Positions 56,681 to 64,000 of a stretch of DNA of 64,000 bases are shown here, piece by piece. The stretch comes from Carnobacteriaceae bacterium zg-84 (GTDB lineage: Bacteria > Bacillota > Bacilli > Lactobacillales > Aerococcaceae), in assembly GCA_013874835.1 (NCBI GenBank), contig CP059430.1, forward strand, positions 1,816,864 through 1,880,863. Direction: 5' to 3'. The stretch's first letter is position 1. Every line of letters starts with the position of its first letter. Position numbers and translations under genes: made by a program. Below the pieces are notes generated by a model that did not search any database, was not told where the DNA came from, and saw only the letters and a program-made list of their open reading frames with translations.

Positions 56681-57844
56681 CTATGATAATCTATCTAATA
56701 AATACGAAACTTCATACAACACGCCTAAACGTAACACACGCTCATCAATATCAAATTTTTCATGATGATGTCCGTATGCCGTACGTTCATCACTTTGAGA
56801 ACCTAGTAACGCATATACTCCCGGTACATGTACCAAATAGTCCGCAAAATCATCGGCACCCATACTTTTTCCATAATCAACTACTACACGTTCGATACCC
56901 TCAACACGTTGACCAACTTCTGCTGCACATTGCGCCATTTGCTCATCATTGATAACAGGTGCTGCCGCATCATACCAATCAATTTCCACATCACAACGAT
57001 GTGTTGTTGCAATCCCTTTAACAATACGTGTCACCGCTTCTTGTAAGTGAGCTCTTGTTTCATGACTAAAAGCACGAATAGTTCCCTCTAATATTGCCTC
57101 ATTTGCAACAATATTATATCTTGAACCTGAATGGAATTTACCAATACCAACAACAGCATTATCTGTTGGAGCTACCTCACGTGCCACAATTGTTTGTAAT
57201 GCCACAACCACTTCACTTCCTGTTACAAGAGCATCTCGGCCTAGCTGTGGTAACCCAACATGTGAACTACGCCCCGTAATACGAATTTTAAAAATATCAC
57301 ACGAAGCATTAACAGCACCGCCTCGAACATTTAATTGTCCCACAGGTAATCCAGAGTTGACATGGATTGCAAAGGCCTCCTCAACATCAGCAACTTTCCC
57401 ATGTTTGATAAATTGTTTCGCACCCGCTCCAATTTCTTCAGCAGGTTGAAAGGCAATTTTAACAGTTCCTGAAAAAGTCTGTTTTAACTCATTCAACACA
57501 ATGGCTGTTCCTAGTCCCATTGTCGTATGCGCATCATGCCCACAAGCATGGCTTAATCCCTCACGCTTGGAAGCATACACCGCACCCGTTTTTTCTTCAA
57601 TTTCTAAAGCATCAATATCTGCACGTAATAAAATCGTTTTTCCATTTCCTTTTTCCCCTTTCACAATCGCCAAAACACCTGTTTCATCGACTGTTTCATA
57701 AGGAATATTATGCTTATCTAATACCTCTTGAATAAATTTACTCGTTTCATATTCTTTCAAACTTGGTTCTGGGTACTGATGAAAATGTCGTCTTAACTCA
57801 ATTAAATACGGTTCTAACGCCTCTACACGTTGCTGTAATGTCAT
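56681..57844 (-). CDS. M20-family amidohydrolase
   Basis: 387-residue metallohydrolase of the hippurate/N-acyl-amino-acid hydrolase group. Metal-binding motifs RRHFHQYPEPSLKE, LLRADIDALEIEE, SHACGHDAHTTMG and QPAEEIGAGAK are present, followed by the dimerisation domain (about 180-290) and the GADDFADYL/GHHHEKFDID end. It follows the two metQ genes on the same strand, so it may release methionine or another amino acid from N-acyl precursors. N-acetyl-diaminopimelate deacetylase is an alternative. Confidence 0.85.
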   Translation of the reverse strand: MTLQQRVEALEPYLIELRRHFHQYPEPSLKEYETSKFIQEVLDKHNIPYETVDETGVLAIVKGEKGNGKTILLRADIDALEIEEKTGAVYASKREGLSHACGHDAHTTMGLGTAIVLNELKQTFSGTVKIAFQPAEEIGAGAKQFIKHGKVADVEEAFAIHVNSGLPVGQLNVRGGAVNASCDIFKIRITGRSSHVGLPQLGRDALVTGSEVVVALQTIVAREVAPTDNAVVGIGKFHSGSRYNIVANEAILEGTIRAFSHETRAHLQEAVTRIVKGIATTHRCDVEIDWYDAAAPVINDEQMAQCAAEVGQRVEGIERVVVDYGKSMGADDFADYLVHVPGVYALLGSQSDERTAYGHHHEKFDIDERVLRLGVLYEVSYLLDRLS

Positions 57845-57872
57845 ATTTACGCCTTCTTTCTAAAACACAAAG

Positions 57873-57893
57873 AGCCGAGATGACATCTCAGCT
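57873..57893 (-). terminator. Weak hairpin between metQ and the M20 gene
   Basis: AGCCGAGA/TCTCAGCT around TGACA, with CTTTG after it on the minus strand. It may act as a partial terminator or mRNA processing site. Confidence 0.4.
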
Positions 57894-57906
57894 ACCTTGT
57901 CTGTCA

Positions 57907-58755
57907 TTATTTTAATGTTGCTTTTTCCCAAACTGGAATACTTGCACCTTTTGTAGATTCTTCAATGATTTTAGCTGTTTCTTTTGTTTGATAGTATTTA
58001 ATAATCGTTTTGAAAATCTCTTCATTTTCACGACCTTCTTTAACAGCAATAACATTGTAGTATGGTTGAGAAGAATCTGTTACTTCTTCTAAAAATTTTG
58101 CTTCTGTTTTTGGATCTAAACCTGCTTCAACCGCATAGCCTGAATTGATAACAGAAATTGCCACTTCATCTAAAGCACGATATGTTTGACCTGCTGGTAA
58201 TTCTATAATATCAATATTTTTAGGATTTTCAACAATATTATCTTTTGTCACCAATGTATTTTTCACATCATCTAATTTAATTACACCAGCTGCGTGTAAT
58301 AAACGTAAAGCACGAGAATTATTTGATGTATCATTTGGAATAGCGACTTTATCTCCGTCTTTTAATTCTGATAATGCAGATAATTTTTTAGAATATACAC
58401 CCATTGGTGCAATCACTGTGTACGCAATTGGTTTCACATGCGTTCCTTTTTCTTTATTGAATTTTTCTAAATAAATAATCGTTTGGAATGCATTTAAATC
58501 TACACTACCATCTTCAACAGCTGTATTTGGTGTCACATAGTCTTCAAACTCTTTAATTTCTAATTCAATATTTTCTTTCTCTTTTAATTCTTTTTGTAAA
58601 TAATCCCATTGTTCATGCTTTGTACCATTTACACCAACAACAACCTTTTTAGGCGCTTCTGTTGTTTTTGAACCTTCTTTCGTTGGCGTTGCTGACCCAC
58701 ATGCTGCTAATGTAATCAATGCTAAACCTGCTACAAAAATATTTTTTAATTTCAT
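57907..58755 (-). CDS. metQ: Methionine-binding lipoprotein MetQ (copy 2)
   Basis: 282-residue NlpA-family lipoprotein; lipobox LAACGSAT (Cys near residue 20). Conserved NlpA blocks include EFEDYVTPNTAVEDGSVDLNAFQT, IPNDTSNNSRALRLLHAAGVI, and the ASIPVWEKA end. Highly similar to its upstream neighbour. GGAG 9 nt before the ATG. Confidence 0.93.
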   Translation of the reverse strand: MKLKNIFVAGLALITLAACGSATPTKEGSKTTEAPKKVVVGVNGTKHEQWDYLQKELKEKENIELEIKEFEDYVTPNTAVEDGSVDLNAFQTIIYLEKFNKEKGTHVKPIAYTVIAPMGVYSKKLSALSELKDGDKVAIPNDTSNNSRALRLLHAAGVIKLDDVKNTLVTKDNIVENPKNIDIIELPAGQTYRALDEVAISVINSGYAVEAGLDPKTEAKFLEEVTDSSQPYYNVIAVKEGRENEEIFKTIIKYYQTKETAKIIEESTKGASIPVWEKATLK

Positions 58756-58789
58756 AATAAAATTCTCCTCTTCTTTATCTATTTATATA

Positions 58790-59644
58790 TTATTTTGCTT
58801 CATTCCAAATAGGAATACTTGCACCCTTTGTAGATTCTTCTAAAACTTTTGCGACTGCATCTGTTTGATAATATTTCACAATAGTTTTTAACACAGCATC
58901 ATCTTTATTTTTCTCATGTGCCGCAATAAAATTATAATACGGTTTTGATTTCTCCGTTACTTTTTCCAAGAAAATAGCATCTTGTTTTGGTGATTTGCCT
59001 GCATCAATCGCTACATCTCCATTAGCAATAGCTACCGCTGCATCATCTAATGAACGAATCGTTTGTGCTGCCGTTACCTCTTTAATATTTAAATTCAATT
59101 TATTTTCAGTAATATCTGAAATAGCTGGCAATACACCTTTTGATGCGTCAACTTTAATTAAACCTGCTTCTTGAAGTAAAAGCAATGCACGTCCTCCATT
59201 TGAAGCCCCATCTGGAATAATTACCGTATCATTTTCTTTTAATTCAGATACATTTTTGATTTTATTTGAATAAATACCAAGTGGTTGTAATAGTGTCCAA
59301 CCGATCGGTACAATATGTGTTTTATGTTCTTTATTAAATGTTTCTAAATAACCAACGGTTTGGAAAGCGTTGATATCAACACTACCTTCTTCCAAAGCTG
59401 TATTTGGTGTCACATAATCTGTAAATTTCACCAATTCCAACTCAATATTTTCTTTTTCTTTCAATTCTTTTTTCAAATAATCCCAATCTTCATTTTTTTC
59501 GCCGTATAACCCAACTTTAACCACTTTTGGTTGAGAATTTGCTTCGGATTTTTCTGAAGATTGTGTTGCACTATTTGTTCCCGTACCACAAGCTCCTAAT
59601 GTAAAAAGAGCTAATGTACTAATCGCTAATTTTTTCAATGACAT
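58790..59644 (-). CDS. metQ: Methionine-binding lipoprotein MetQ (copy 1)
   Basis: 284-residue NlpA-family protein with lipobox LGACGTGT. Same blocks as copy 2 (KFTDYVTPNTALEEGSVDINAFQT; IPDGASNGGRALLLLQEAGLI; ASIPIWNEA). Of two close ATGs, the second (59644), 8 nt after GGAGG, is the likely start. A tandem duplication gives two binding proteins for one MetNI transporter, perhaps with different preference for L-, D- or oxidised methionine. Confidence 0.92.
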   Translation of the reverse strand: MSLKKLAISTLALFTLGACGTGTNSATQSSEKSEANSQPKVVKVGLYGEKNEDWDYLKKELKEKENIELELVKFTDYVTPNTALEEGSVDINAFQTVGYLETFNKEHKTHIVPIGWTLLQPLGIYSNKIKNVSELKENDTVIIPDGASNGGRALLLLQEAGLIKVDASKGVLPAISDITENKLNLNIKEVTAAQTIRSLDDAAVAIANGDVAIDAGKSPKQDAIFLEKVTEKSKPYYNFIAAHEKNKDDAVLKTIVKYYQTDAVAKVLEESTKGASIPIWNEAK

Positions 59645-59667
59645 ATTCATATCCTCCCTTATATTTT

Positions 59668-60345
59668 TTATTTTGTTGCTCGTCTTTCTAAAAACGATCC
59701 AATTGCTTGACTAATAAATACAATGATTAAAATAATGAGTGTGGCAACAATCATCACATCTCCTTGGAAACGATTGTATCCTCTTGAAATTGCTAGGTTT
59801 CCTAAACCACCCGCTCCAAAAGCACCTGCCATCGTTGTTAATCCGATTAAACTAATAATCGTTAATGAAGAAGCTCGAATTAAACTAGGTAGACCTTCTT
59901 TTAAATAAACTCTAAAAATAATATCAACAGGTGTACATCCCATGGCAACAGACGCCTCAATCACACCATAATCAACTTCTAATAAAGCCAACTCAACTTG
60001 TCGTGCAAAAAACGGAATGGTTGCTACTGTTAATGGAACAATCGCACCCGCAATACCGATACTTGTACCAACCAATAATCGTGTAAATGGAATAATTAAC
60101 ATGGATAAAATTAAAAACGGAATCGAACGAAATACATTGACTAATTTATCCAAAAGATAATACAAAGTTTTATTTTCTAAAATACCTTGACGTCTTGTCA
60201 CAACAAGAGAAACACCCAACGCAATCCCTAAAACAAAAGCAATACCTCCTGAAATTAACGTCATTAAAATCGTTTCACTCGTACTTTTAATAATCTCCTG
60301 AAACACACGCTCATCAATATTTGGAAATACTGGTCTTAAATCCAT
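59668..60345 (-). CDS. metI: Methionine ABC transporter permease MetI
   Basis: 225-residue permease with five hydrophobic helices and the binding-protein-dependent EAA motif region EASVAMGCTPVDIIFRVYLKEGLPSLI. The start overlaps the metN stop by one base (shared A of ATG/TAA region). Part of the T-box-controlled operon. Confidence 0.94.
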   Translation of the reverse strand: MDLRPVFPNIDERVFQEIIKSTSETILMTLISGGIAFVLGIALGVSLVVTRRQGILENKTLYYLLDKLVNVFRSIPFLILSMLIIPFTRLLVGTSIGIAGAIVPLTVATIPFFARQVELALLEVDYGVIEASVAMGCTPVDIIFRVYLKEGLPSLIRASSLTIISLIGLTTMAGAFGAGGLGNLAISRGYNRFQGDVMIVATLIILIIVFISQAIGSFLERRATK

Positions 60346-61397
60346 TATACTTGCCCTCCTTTTCTTAAATCTTGTAAAATATCAGCTTTTGCACCACTCT
60401 CTTGAATATACTCTAGTGCATTCGTTACATTTTCATGTAACCCAGACAGCGCAACAAGTAATGTTCCAACCGCTGTTTCTTGAACCACTTCCACATTCCC
60501 AAATAAAATATTCGCTGAAACTTGATAATGTGTCGATAACTTCGTAATCAAAGGCTCTCCTGTCGATGTCCCAACAAATGAAATCTTCACTAACACATCT
60601 CCGTCATTTAAATTTAATAAATGTTGATGACTTAGTACCGTTTCAATACCTTTATTGATATGTGTCGCCGTATCAATAAAATCTTTCGTCAAATCATTCT
60701 TCGGATTTGTAAAAATATCTAAAACCGTTCCTTTTTCAATGACACGCCCATTTTCCATAATGGCAACTTTATTACAAATCTCTTTTACCACCTGCATCTC
60801 ATGTGTGATAATCACAATCGTTATACCCAATTTTTGATTCACTTCTTTTAATAATTCCAAAATAGAATACGTCGTTTTTGGGTCTAGCGCACTCGTTGCC
60901 TCATCACACAACAACACATCCGGATCATTCGCCAACGCTCTAGCAATGGCAACTCTTTGCTTTTGTCCACCAGATAACTGACGTGGATAAGATGCCGACT
61001 TATCTAAAAGCCCAACTAATTGTAATAATCCATCTACTTTTTCTTTAATTTCTGTTTTGGATAAATTTGATTTTTTCAGTGGAAATGCCACATTATCAAA
61101 TACAGAAAGATTATTCATTAAATTAAAATGTTGAAAAATCATTCCTATTTTTTTACGTGCCTCACGCAATCCACTAGGACTTAGCTCCGTTAAATCGACA
61201 CCGGATACCGTTACCTTTCCCGTTGTTAATTTTTGCAACAAATTGATTGTACGAACCAATGTACTCTTACCAGCACCACTATATCCAATAATGCCGTAAA
61301 TATCACCATCTTCAATCGTTAAATTCACATTATCCACAGCAACAATCTCTTTACTTCCTTGATGAAACGTTACCCCTACATCCTTTAAAACAATCAT
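60345..61397 (-). CDS. metN: Methionine ABC transporter ATPase MetN
   Basis: 350-residue ATPase. Walker A GYSGAGKST near residue 39, signature LSGGQKQRV, Walker B LLCDEATSALDP, ITHE switch, and the C-terminal NIL domain (about 270-345) that binds methionine and inhibits transport. First gene after the T-box leader; AAGGAG precedes the ATG. Confidence 0.95.
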   Translation of the reverse strand: MIVLKDVGVTFHQGSKEIVAVDNVNLTIEDGDIYGIIGYSGAGKSTLVRTINLLQKLTTGKVTVSGVDLTELSPSGLREARKKIGMIFQHFNLMNNLSVFDNVAFPLKKSNLSKTEIKEKVDGLLQLVGLLDKSASYPRQLSGGQKQRVAIARALANDPDVLLCDEATSALDPKTTYSILELLKEVNQKLGITIVIITHEMQVVKEICNKVAIMENGRVIEKGTVLDIFTNPKNDLTKDFIDTATHINKGIETVLSHQHLLNLNDGDVLVKISFVGTSTGEPLITKLSTHYQVSANILFGNVEVVQETAVGTLLVALSGLHENVTNALEYIQESGAKADILQDLRKGGQV

Positions 61398-61416
61398 GTC
61401 AATCTCCTTTCAAAAC

Positions 61417-61664
61417 AAAAAACTCGTCCTTTTACTAGTCTTGCTAGTAAAAGGACGAGCGTTATATCATTATAATCTCGTGTTACCACCTTTATTCGCT
61501 TATATATCACTATATAAGCCTCACCCAGTACGATATACACACGTATATTTATACTGTGTCACTGTAACGGGTGCATCCGTGTTACCTTAATCATTCGGGT
61601 AACCCACTCAGTAGCCATTTTCAAACAAATACTTGTACTTACTTTCACCACACGTAAGCTCTCT
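61417..61664 (-). promoter_or_regulatory. Methionine-type T-box riboswitch
   Basis: Leader RNA read on the minus strand. Stem I begins AGAGAGCTTACG (about 61664). The specifier region reads GAAAATGGCTACTGAGTGGG with an ATG (Met) codon. The T-box sequence AAAGGTGGTAACACGAG lies at 61477-61493. The terminator is a perfect 16-bp stem (61423-61438 with 61444-61459) followed by TTTTTT. Uncharged tRNA-Met should favour the antiterminator and turn on metNIQ. Confidence 0.9.
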
Positions 61665-61713
61665 AAAACAATTTTTTGATTTACTTTCTACTTCATTGTG
61701 TTTCGATACGTTG

Positions 61714-61742
61714 ACTATACAAGAAACTTAATCATCTGTCAA
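61714..61742 (-). promoter_or_regulatory. Promoter of the T-box/met operon
   Basis: Minus strand consensus TTGACA (61737-61742), 17 bases, TATAGT (61714-61719). It lies 38 bp from the IS insertion and overlaps the former end of the neighbouring 5'-nucleotidase gene. Confidence 0.88.
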
Positions 61743-61764
61743 CACTTTTTTTATTTTTATTTAA

Positions 61765-61779
61765 TATTCTTAAACTTGC
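61765..61779. repeat. 15-bp target-site duplication, left copy
   Basis: TATTCTTAAACTTGC, repeated exactly at 63068-63082. Confidence 0.92.
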
Positions 61780-63067
61780 CGAGTTGTAAAATAAAGTGCA
61801 AAAGCAAAATAGTGTTATAAAAACAAAAAAAGACAGATAATTAACTTACTAAGATTCACCACAAAATTAGAAAGGTCATTATCATGTCTAAAACAAATTA
61901 TAACACAAAAAAACAATATAAACAGCTATCATTGGTTGAACGTACAAAAATTGAAACGTTATTAAACGAAAAAAAGCCAATACGATATATCGCTGAACGA
62001 CTCGGAAGAAATGTATCCACAATTTATAGAGAAATTAAACGAGGAAGCGTTAATCAAATTGTTAATCGAAATGGTATCCAACGTGACGAATTAAAATATT
62101 ACGCTGAAACAAGCCATTACATCTATAAAGCTAAGCAACAAAATAAATATCATCATGATTTAACTGAAAAATTTAGTCAACAATTTTTCAAAGACTTACA
62201 ACAGGTAGTTACTGAAAAATATAGAACCCATAGTATTGATACCTTTGTACATTGGTATCGGCAAAATCATCCTAATGAAAAAGTCCCTTGTACGAAAACG
62301 GTTTATACGTTTGTTCATCAAGGTATTATCCCTATCAAACCAATTGATTTACCCAAAATGGTAAGCATTAGAAAACGACCGAAAAAAGAGAACACCAAAA
62401 CATACAAGAAAAATATGGGTACATCTATCGAAAATCGACCAGACGTAGCGAATAATCGTACAGAATTTGGACATTGGGAAATTGATTTAGTCTTATTTAA
62501 GAAGACAAAAAATGAAGCACTATTATTAACGTTAGTAGAACGACAAACACGTTATACAATTATACGTAAAATGAATGATAAAACAGCACAATGTGTCTTA
62601 CGGACATTAAAGAATATTTTAAACAATATAGGAAATCAACCTTCAAGAGTATTACATCTGATAATGGGTCAGAATTCGCCTCGTTATCTGAATTAGAATC
62701 GACATATTTAAGCATTTACTATGCACACCCTTATTCATCTTATGAGCGTGGTACTAACGAAAATCATAACGGACAGATACGGGAGTTTTTACCTAAGGGT
62801 AAATCTATCAATACCGTTAAAAAGTCAACTATTCGTAAAATAGAATCCTGCTTAAATCAGAAAATACGGCGTAAATTAGGTTATCGTACACCTGCAGAGT
62901 TATTTTTATTGCGGGTAGATTAATAGTTTAATAAAAACAGGTTTCCCGTCAAGGCACACTTTGTTTTTCGCCTTGACTAGAAAACCTTTGTTTTTATTGT
63001 TTGGTTATTAACCCCGCAAAAGAGAAAGTAATTATCTGTTTTTTTGCACTTTACTTTACAATTGGAG
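61780..63067 (+). mobile_element. IS30-family insertion sequence, copy A2 (1288 bp)
   Basis: Same element as 26349-27637, apparently identical apart from one missing T in the transposase gene. Same ends, same orientation, and an exact 15-bp direct repeat on both sides. Confidence 0.93.
61884..62923 (+). pseudogene. IS30-family transposase, frameshifted
   Basis: Identical to the intact 346-residue transposase until a run of T near 62615-62620, which has four Ts where copy A1 has five (AATATTTTAAAC versus AATATTTTTAAAC). After the shift the original frame ends early at 62696, and the true C-terminal part, with the second Asp and the Glu of the DDE triad, is in another frame to 62923. This copy should not make active transposase alone. 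Confidence 0.92.
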
Positions 63068-64000
63068 TATTCTTAAACTTGCTCCCATAAAAATAGTACC
63101 CACAAATAAAATAACAAACGACTGATGTTCACCTGTTTTTGGTAATAATGCTTCTTTTGTTTTAGCATCTGATTTTTCTGAAACAGCTACTGTTGTAGTC
63201 GTAGACGGTACTCTTATAAAAGGAAAACGGAAAATTGGTTTTTCTTCGGCAAAAGCTGGTGCTCCCGTTTCATGTACACGTGCTTTTTCTATATCTTCTT
63301 TTGATTTGTAAACTTTTCTACCTTCAGCGGATGAAGATACTTTTTCACCTTTAGCTTCTAAGTTTTTAATATATTGAACAAAAACTTCTGTATCTGGATC
63401 AATAGCACCTAATAATGTTGCTTTAGGGAAAACACTAAATCCATCTCCACCACCATATAAAAAGTCATTTATGACAACTTTATATGTTTTTGTTAAATCT
63501 AATGGTTGCCCATCTTCTGTATAAACTTTATGTACTTTATACTTGATACCCTCTGCATTATCATCCGCATCCGTATACTCATATCTCAAACCAGAAACTT
63601 GTAAGAAATAGCGTTCTTCTTCATCATATTGTTGATTTAATGCATCAACAATTTGTTGACCCGTTAAAGACACCACTTGCAAAATATTACCAAATGGTTG
63701 TACGGCTTGAGCAGCACCCCACGTAATACTACCGTCTTCTTGTACAGCCAAATCTGCACGAATACCACCATTATTTGTCATCGCAAAATCAACATCATAG
63801 CCAGATAATTTAGCAATCGCTCTTTGTGCATCAGTCACAAGATTACCCACAGCTGATTCTTTTGTAGATGATAAATCTTTAGTAATCGACTGATTTGTTT
63901 CTGCCGTACCAATTTTAGAATCTGTTACTTGCTTAGCTAATGCTGTTGCTTCATCAACAAGAGCTTTAACTTCATTATTTTCTGGTAAATCACTCGTTAC
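63056..64000 (-). CDS. LPXTG-anchored 5'-nucleotidase, C-terminal part, tail altered by IS
   Basis: The frame is open to the right edge. The 5'-nucleotidase C-terminal domain is clear: SAVGNLVTDAQRA, FAMTNNGGIRADL, WGAAQAVQPFGN, INDFLYGGGDGFSVF. Then a linker and the sorting signal LPKTGEHQSF with a hydrophobic helix. The native end was ASLRILNKNKKSVDR (readable across the IS left flank, stop at 61732-61734). The IS replaces everything after ASLRI with LQL, removing four Lys/Arg of the charged tail. The enzyme hydrolyses extracellular nucleotides and can produce adenosine. Confidence 0.88.
   Translation of the reverse strand, partial: VTSDLPENNEVKALVDEATALAKQVTDSKIGTAETNQSITKDLSSTKESAVGNLVTDAQRAIAKLSGYDVDFAMTNNGGIRADLAVQEDGSITWGAAQAVQPFGNILQVVSLTGQQIVDALNQQYDEEERYFLQVSGLRYEYTDADDNAEGIKYKVHKVYTEDGQPLDLTKTYKVVINDFLYGGGDGFSVFPKATLLGAIDPDTEVFVQYIKNLEAKGEKVSSSAEGRKVYKSKEDIEKARVHETGAPAFAEEKPIFRFPFIRVPSTTTTVAVSEKSDAKTKEALLPKTGEHQSFVILFVGTIFMGASLRILQL
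63068..63082. repeat. 15-bp target-site duplication, right copy
   Basis: Identical to 61765-61779; encodes ASLRI at the end of the nucleotidase. Confidence 0.92.

Overview
The window is AT-rich, gene-dense chromosomal DNA from a low-GC Gram-positive bacterium, almost certainly a member of the Lactobacillales. The reasons are strong AGGAGG-type ribosome binding sites, sigma-A promoters, a CIRCE/CtsR-controlled clpB, a methionine T-box, a mevalonate pathway with class II HMG-CoA reductase and type 2 IPP isomerase, an EpuA-family gene beside murA, and many LPXTG-anchored Cna_B surface proteins. A Granulicatella/Carnobacteriaceae-like or streptococcus-like host fits, but the species cannot be fixed from the sequence alone.

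Layout. 1-8.6 kb: end of an Mbeg1/DUF2974 protein, clpB, an ABC exporter pair, a YebC-family protein, a divergent-PAP2 protein, a YumC-type ferredoxin-NADP reductase and a prolyl-tRNA editing protein. 8.9-14 kb: dtd-relA, an unknown small gene and a second ABC exporter pair. 14.3-18.4 kb: a TrpXYZ-like amino-acid ABC transporter with two binding lipoproteins, preceded by what looks like a ribosome-mediated attenuator whose 21-codon leader peptide is packed with Tyr and Phe codons. 18.7-35.7 kb: a surface-protein island with four LPXTG genes. Two are intact and two are each cut by an IS30-family element (1289 bp and 1055 bp), every insertion carrying a 15-bp target duplication. 36.2-37.8 kb: a decayed cluster (type III methyltransferase stub, ORF6N protein and XRE regulator, the last two with internal stops).

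38-54.5 kb is housekeeping: coaA-guaA, mvaD-mvaK2-fni, a zinc-type adcA-C-B transporter, an ECF S component, murA-epuA, birA-bioY, fba, secG, mvaA and a prepilin peptidase. Next comes a dense cluster of DnaA-box-like 9-mers between two convergent genes, then a SigH/ComX-like sigma factor beside rlmB and mrnC, the classic sigH neighbourhood. 56.7-61.7 kb is a methionine uptake operon (metN-metI-metQ-metQ plus an M20 hydrolase) under a T-box. 61.8-63.1 kb is a second copy of the 1289-bp IS, frameshifted, which removed the charged C-terminal tail of an LPXTG-anchored 5'-nucleotidase that runs off the right edge.

The best candidates for something less described are the Tyr/Phe leader-peptide attenuator at 18.1-18.4 kb, the uniform 15-bp target duplications made by two different IS30-type elements that have all struck surface-protein genes, and the ectopic DnaA-box cluster at 54.5 kb. 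No CRISPR array, rRNA or tRNA gene was seen.
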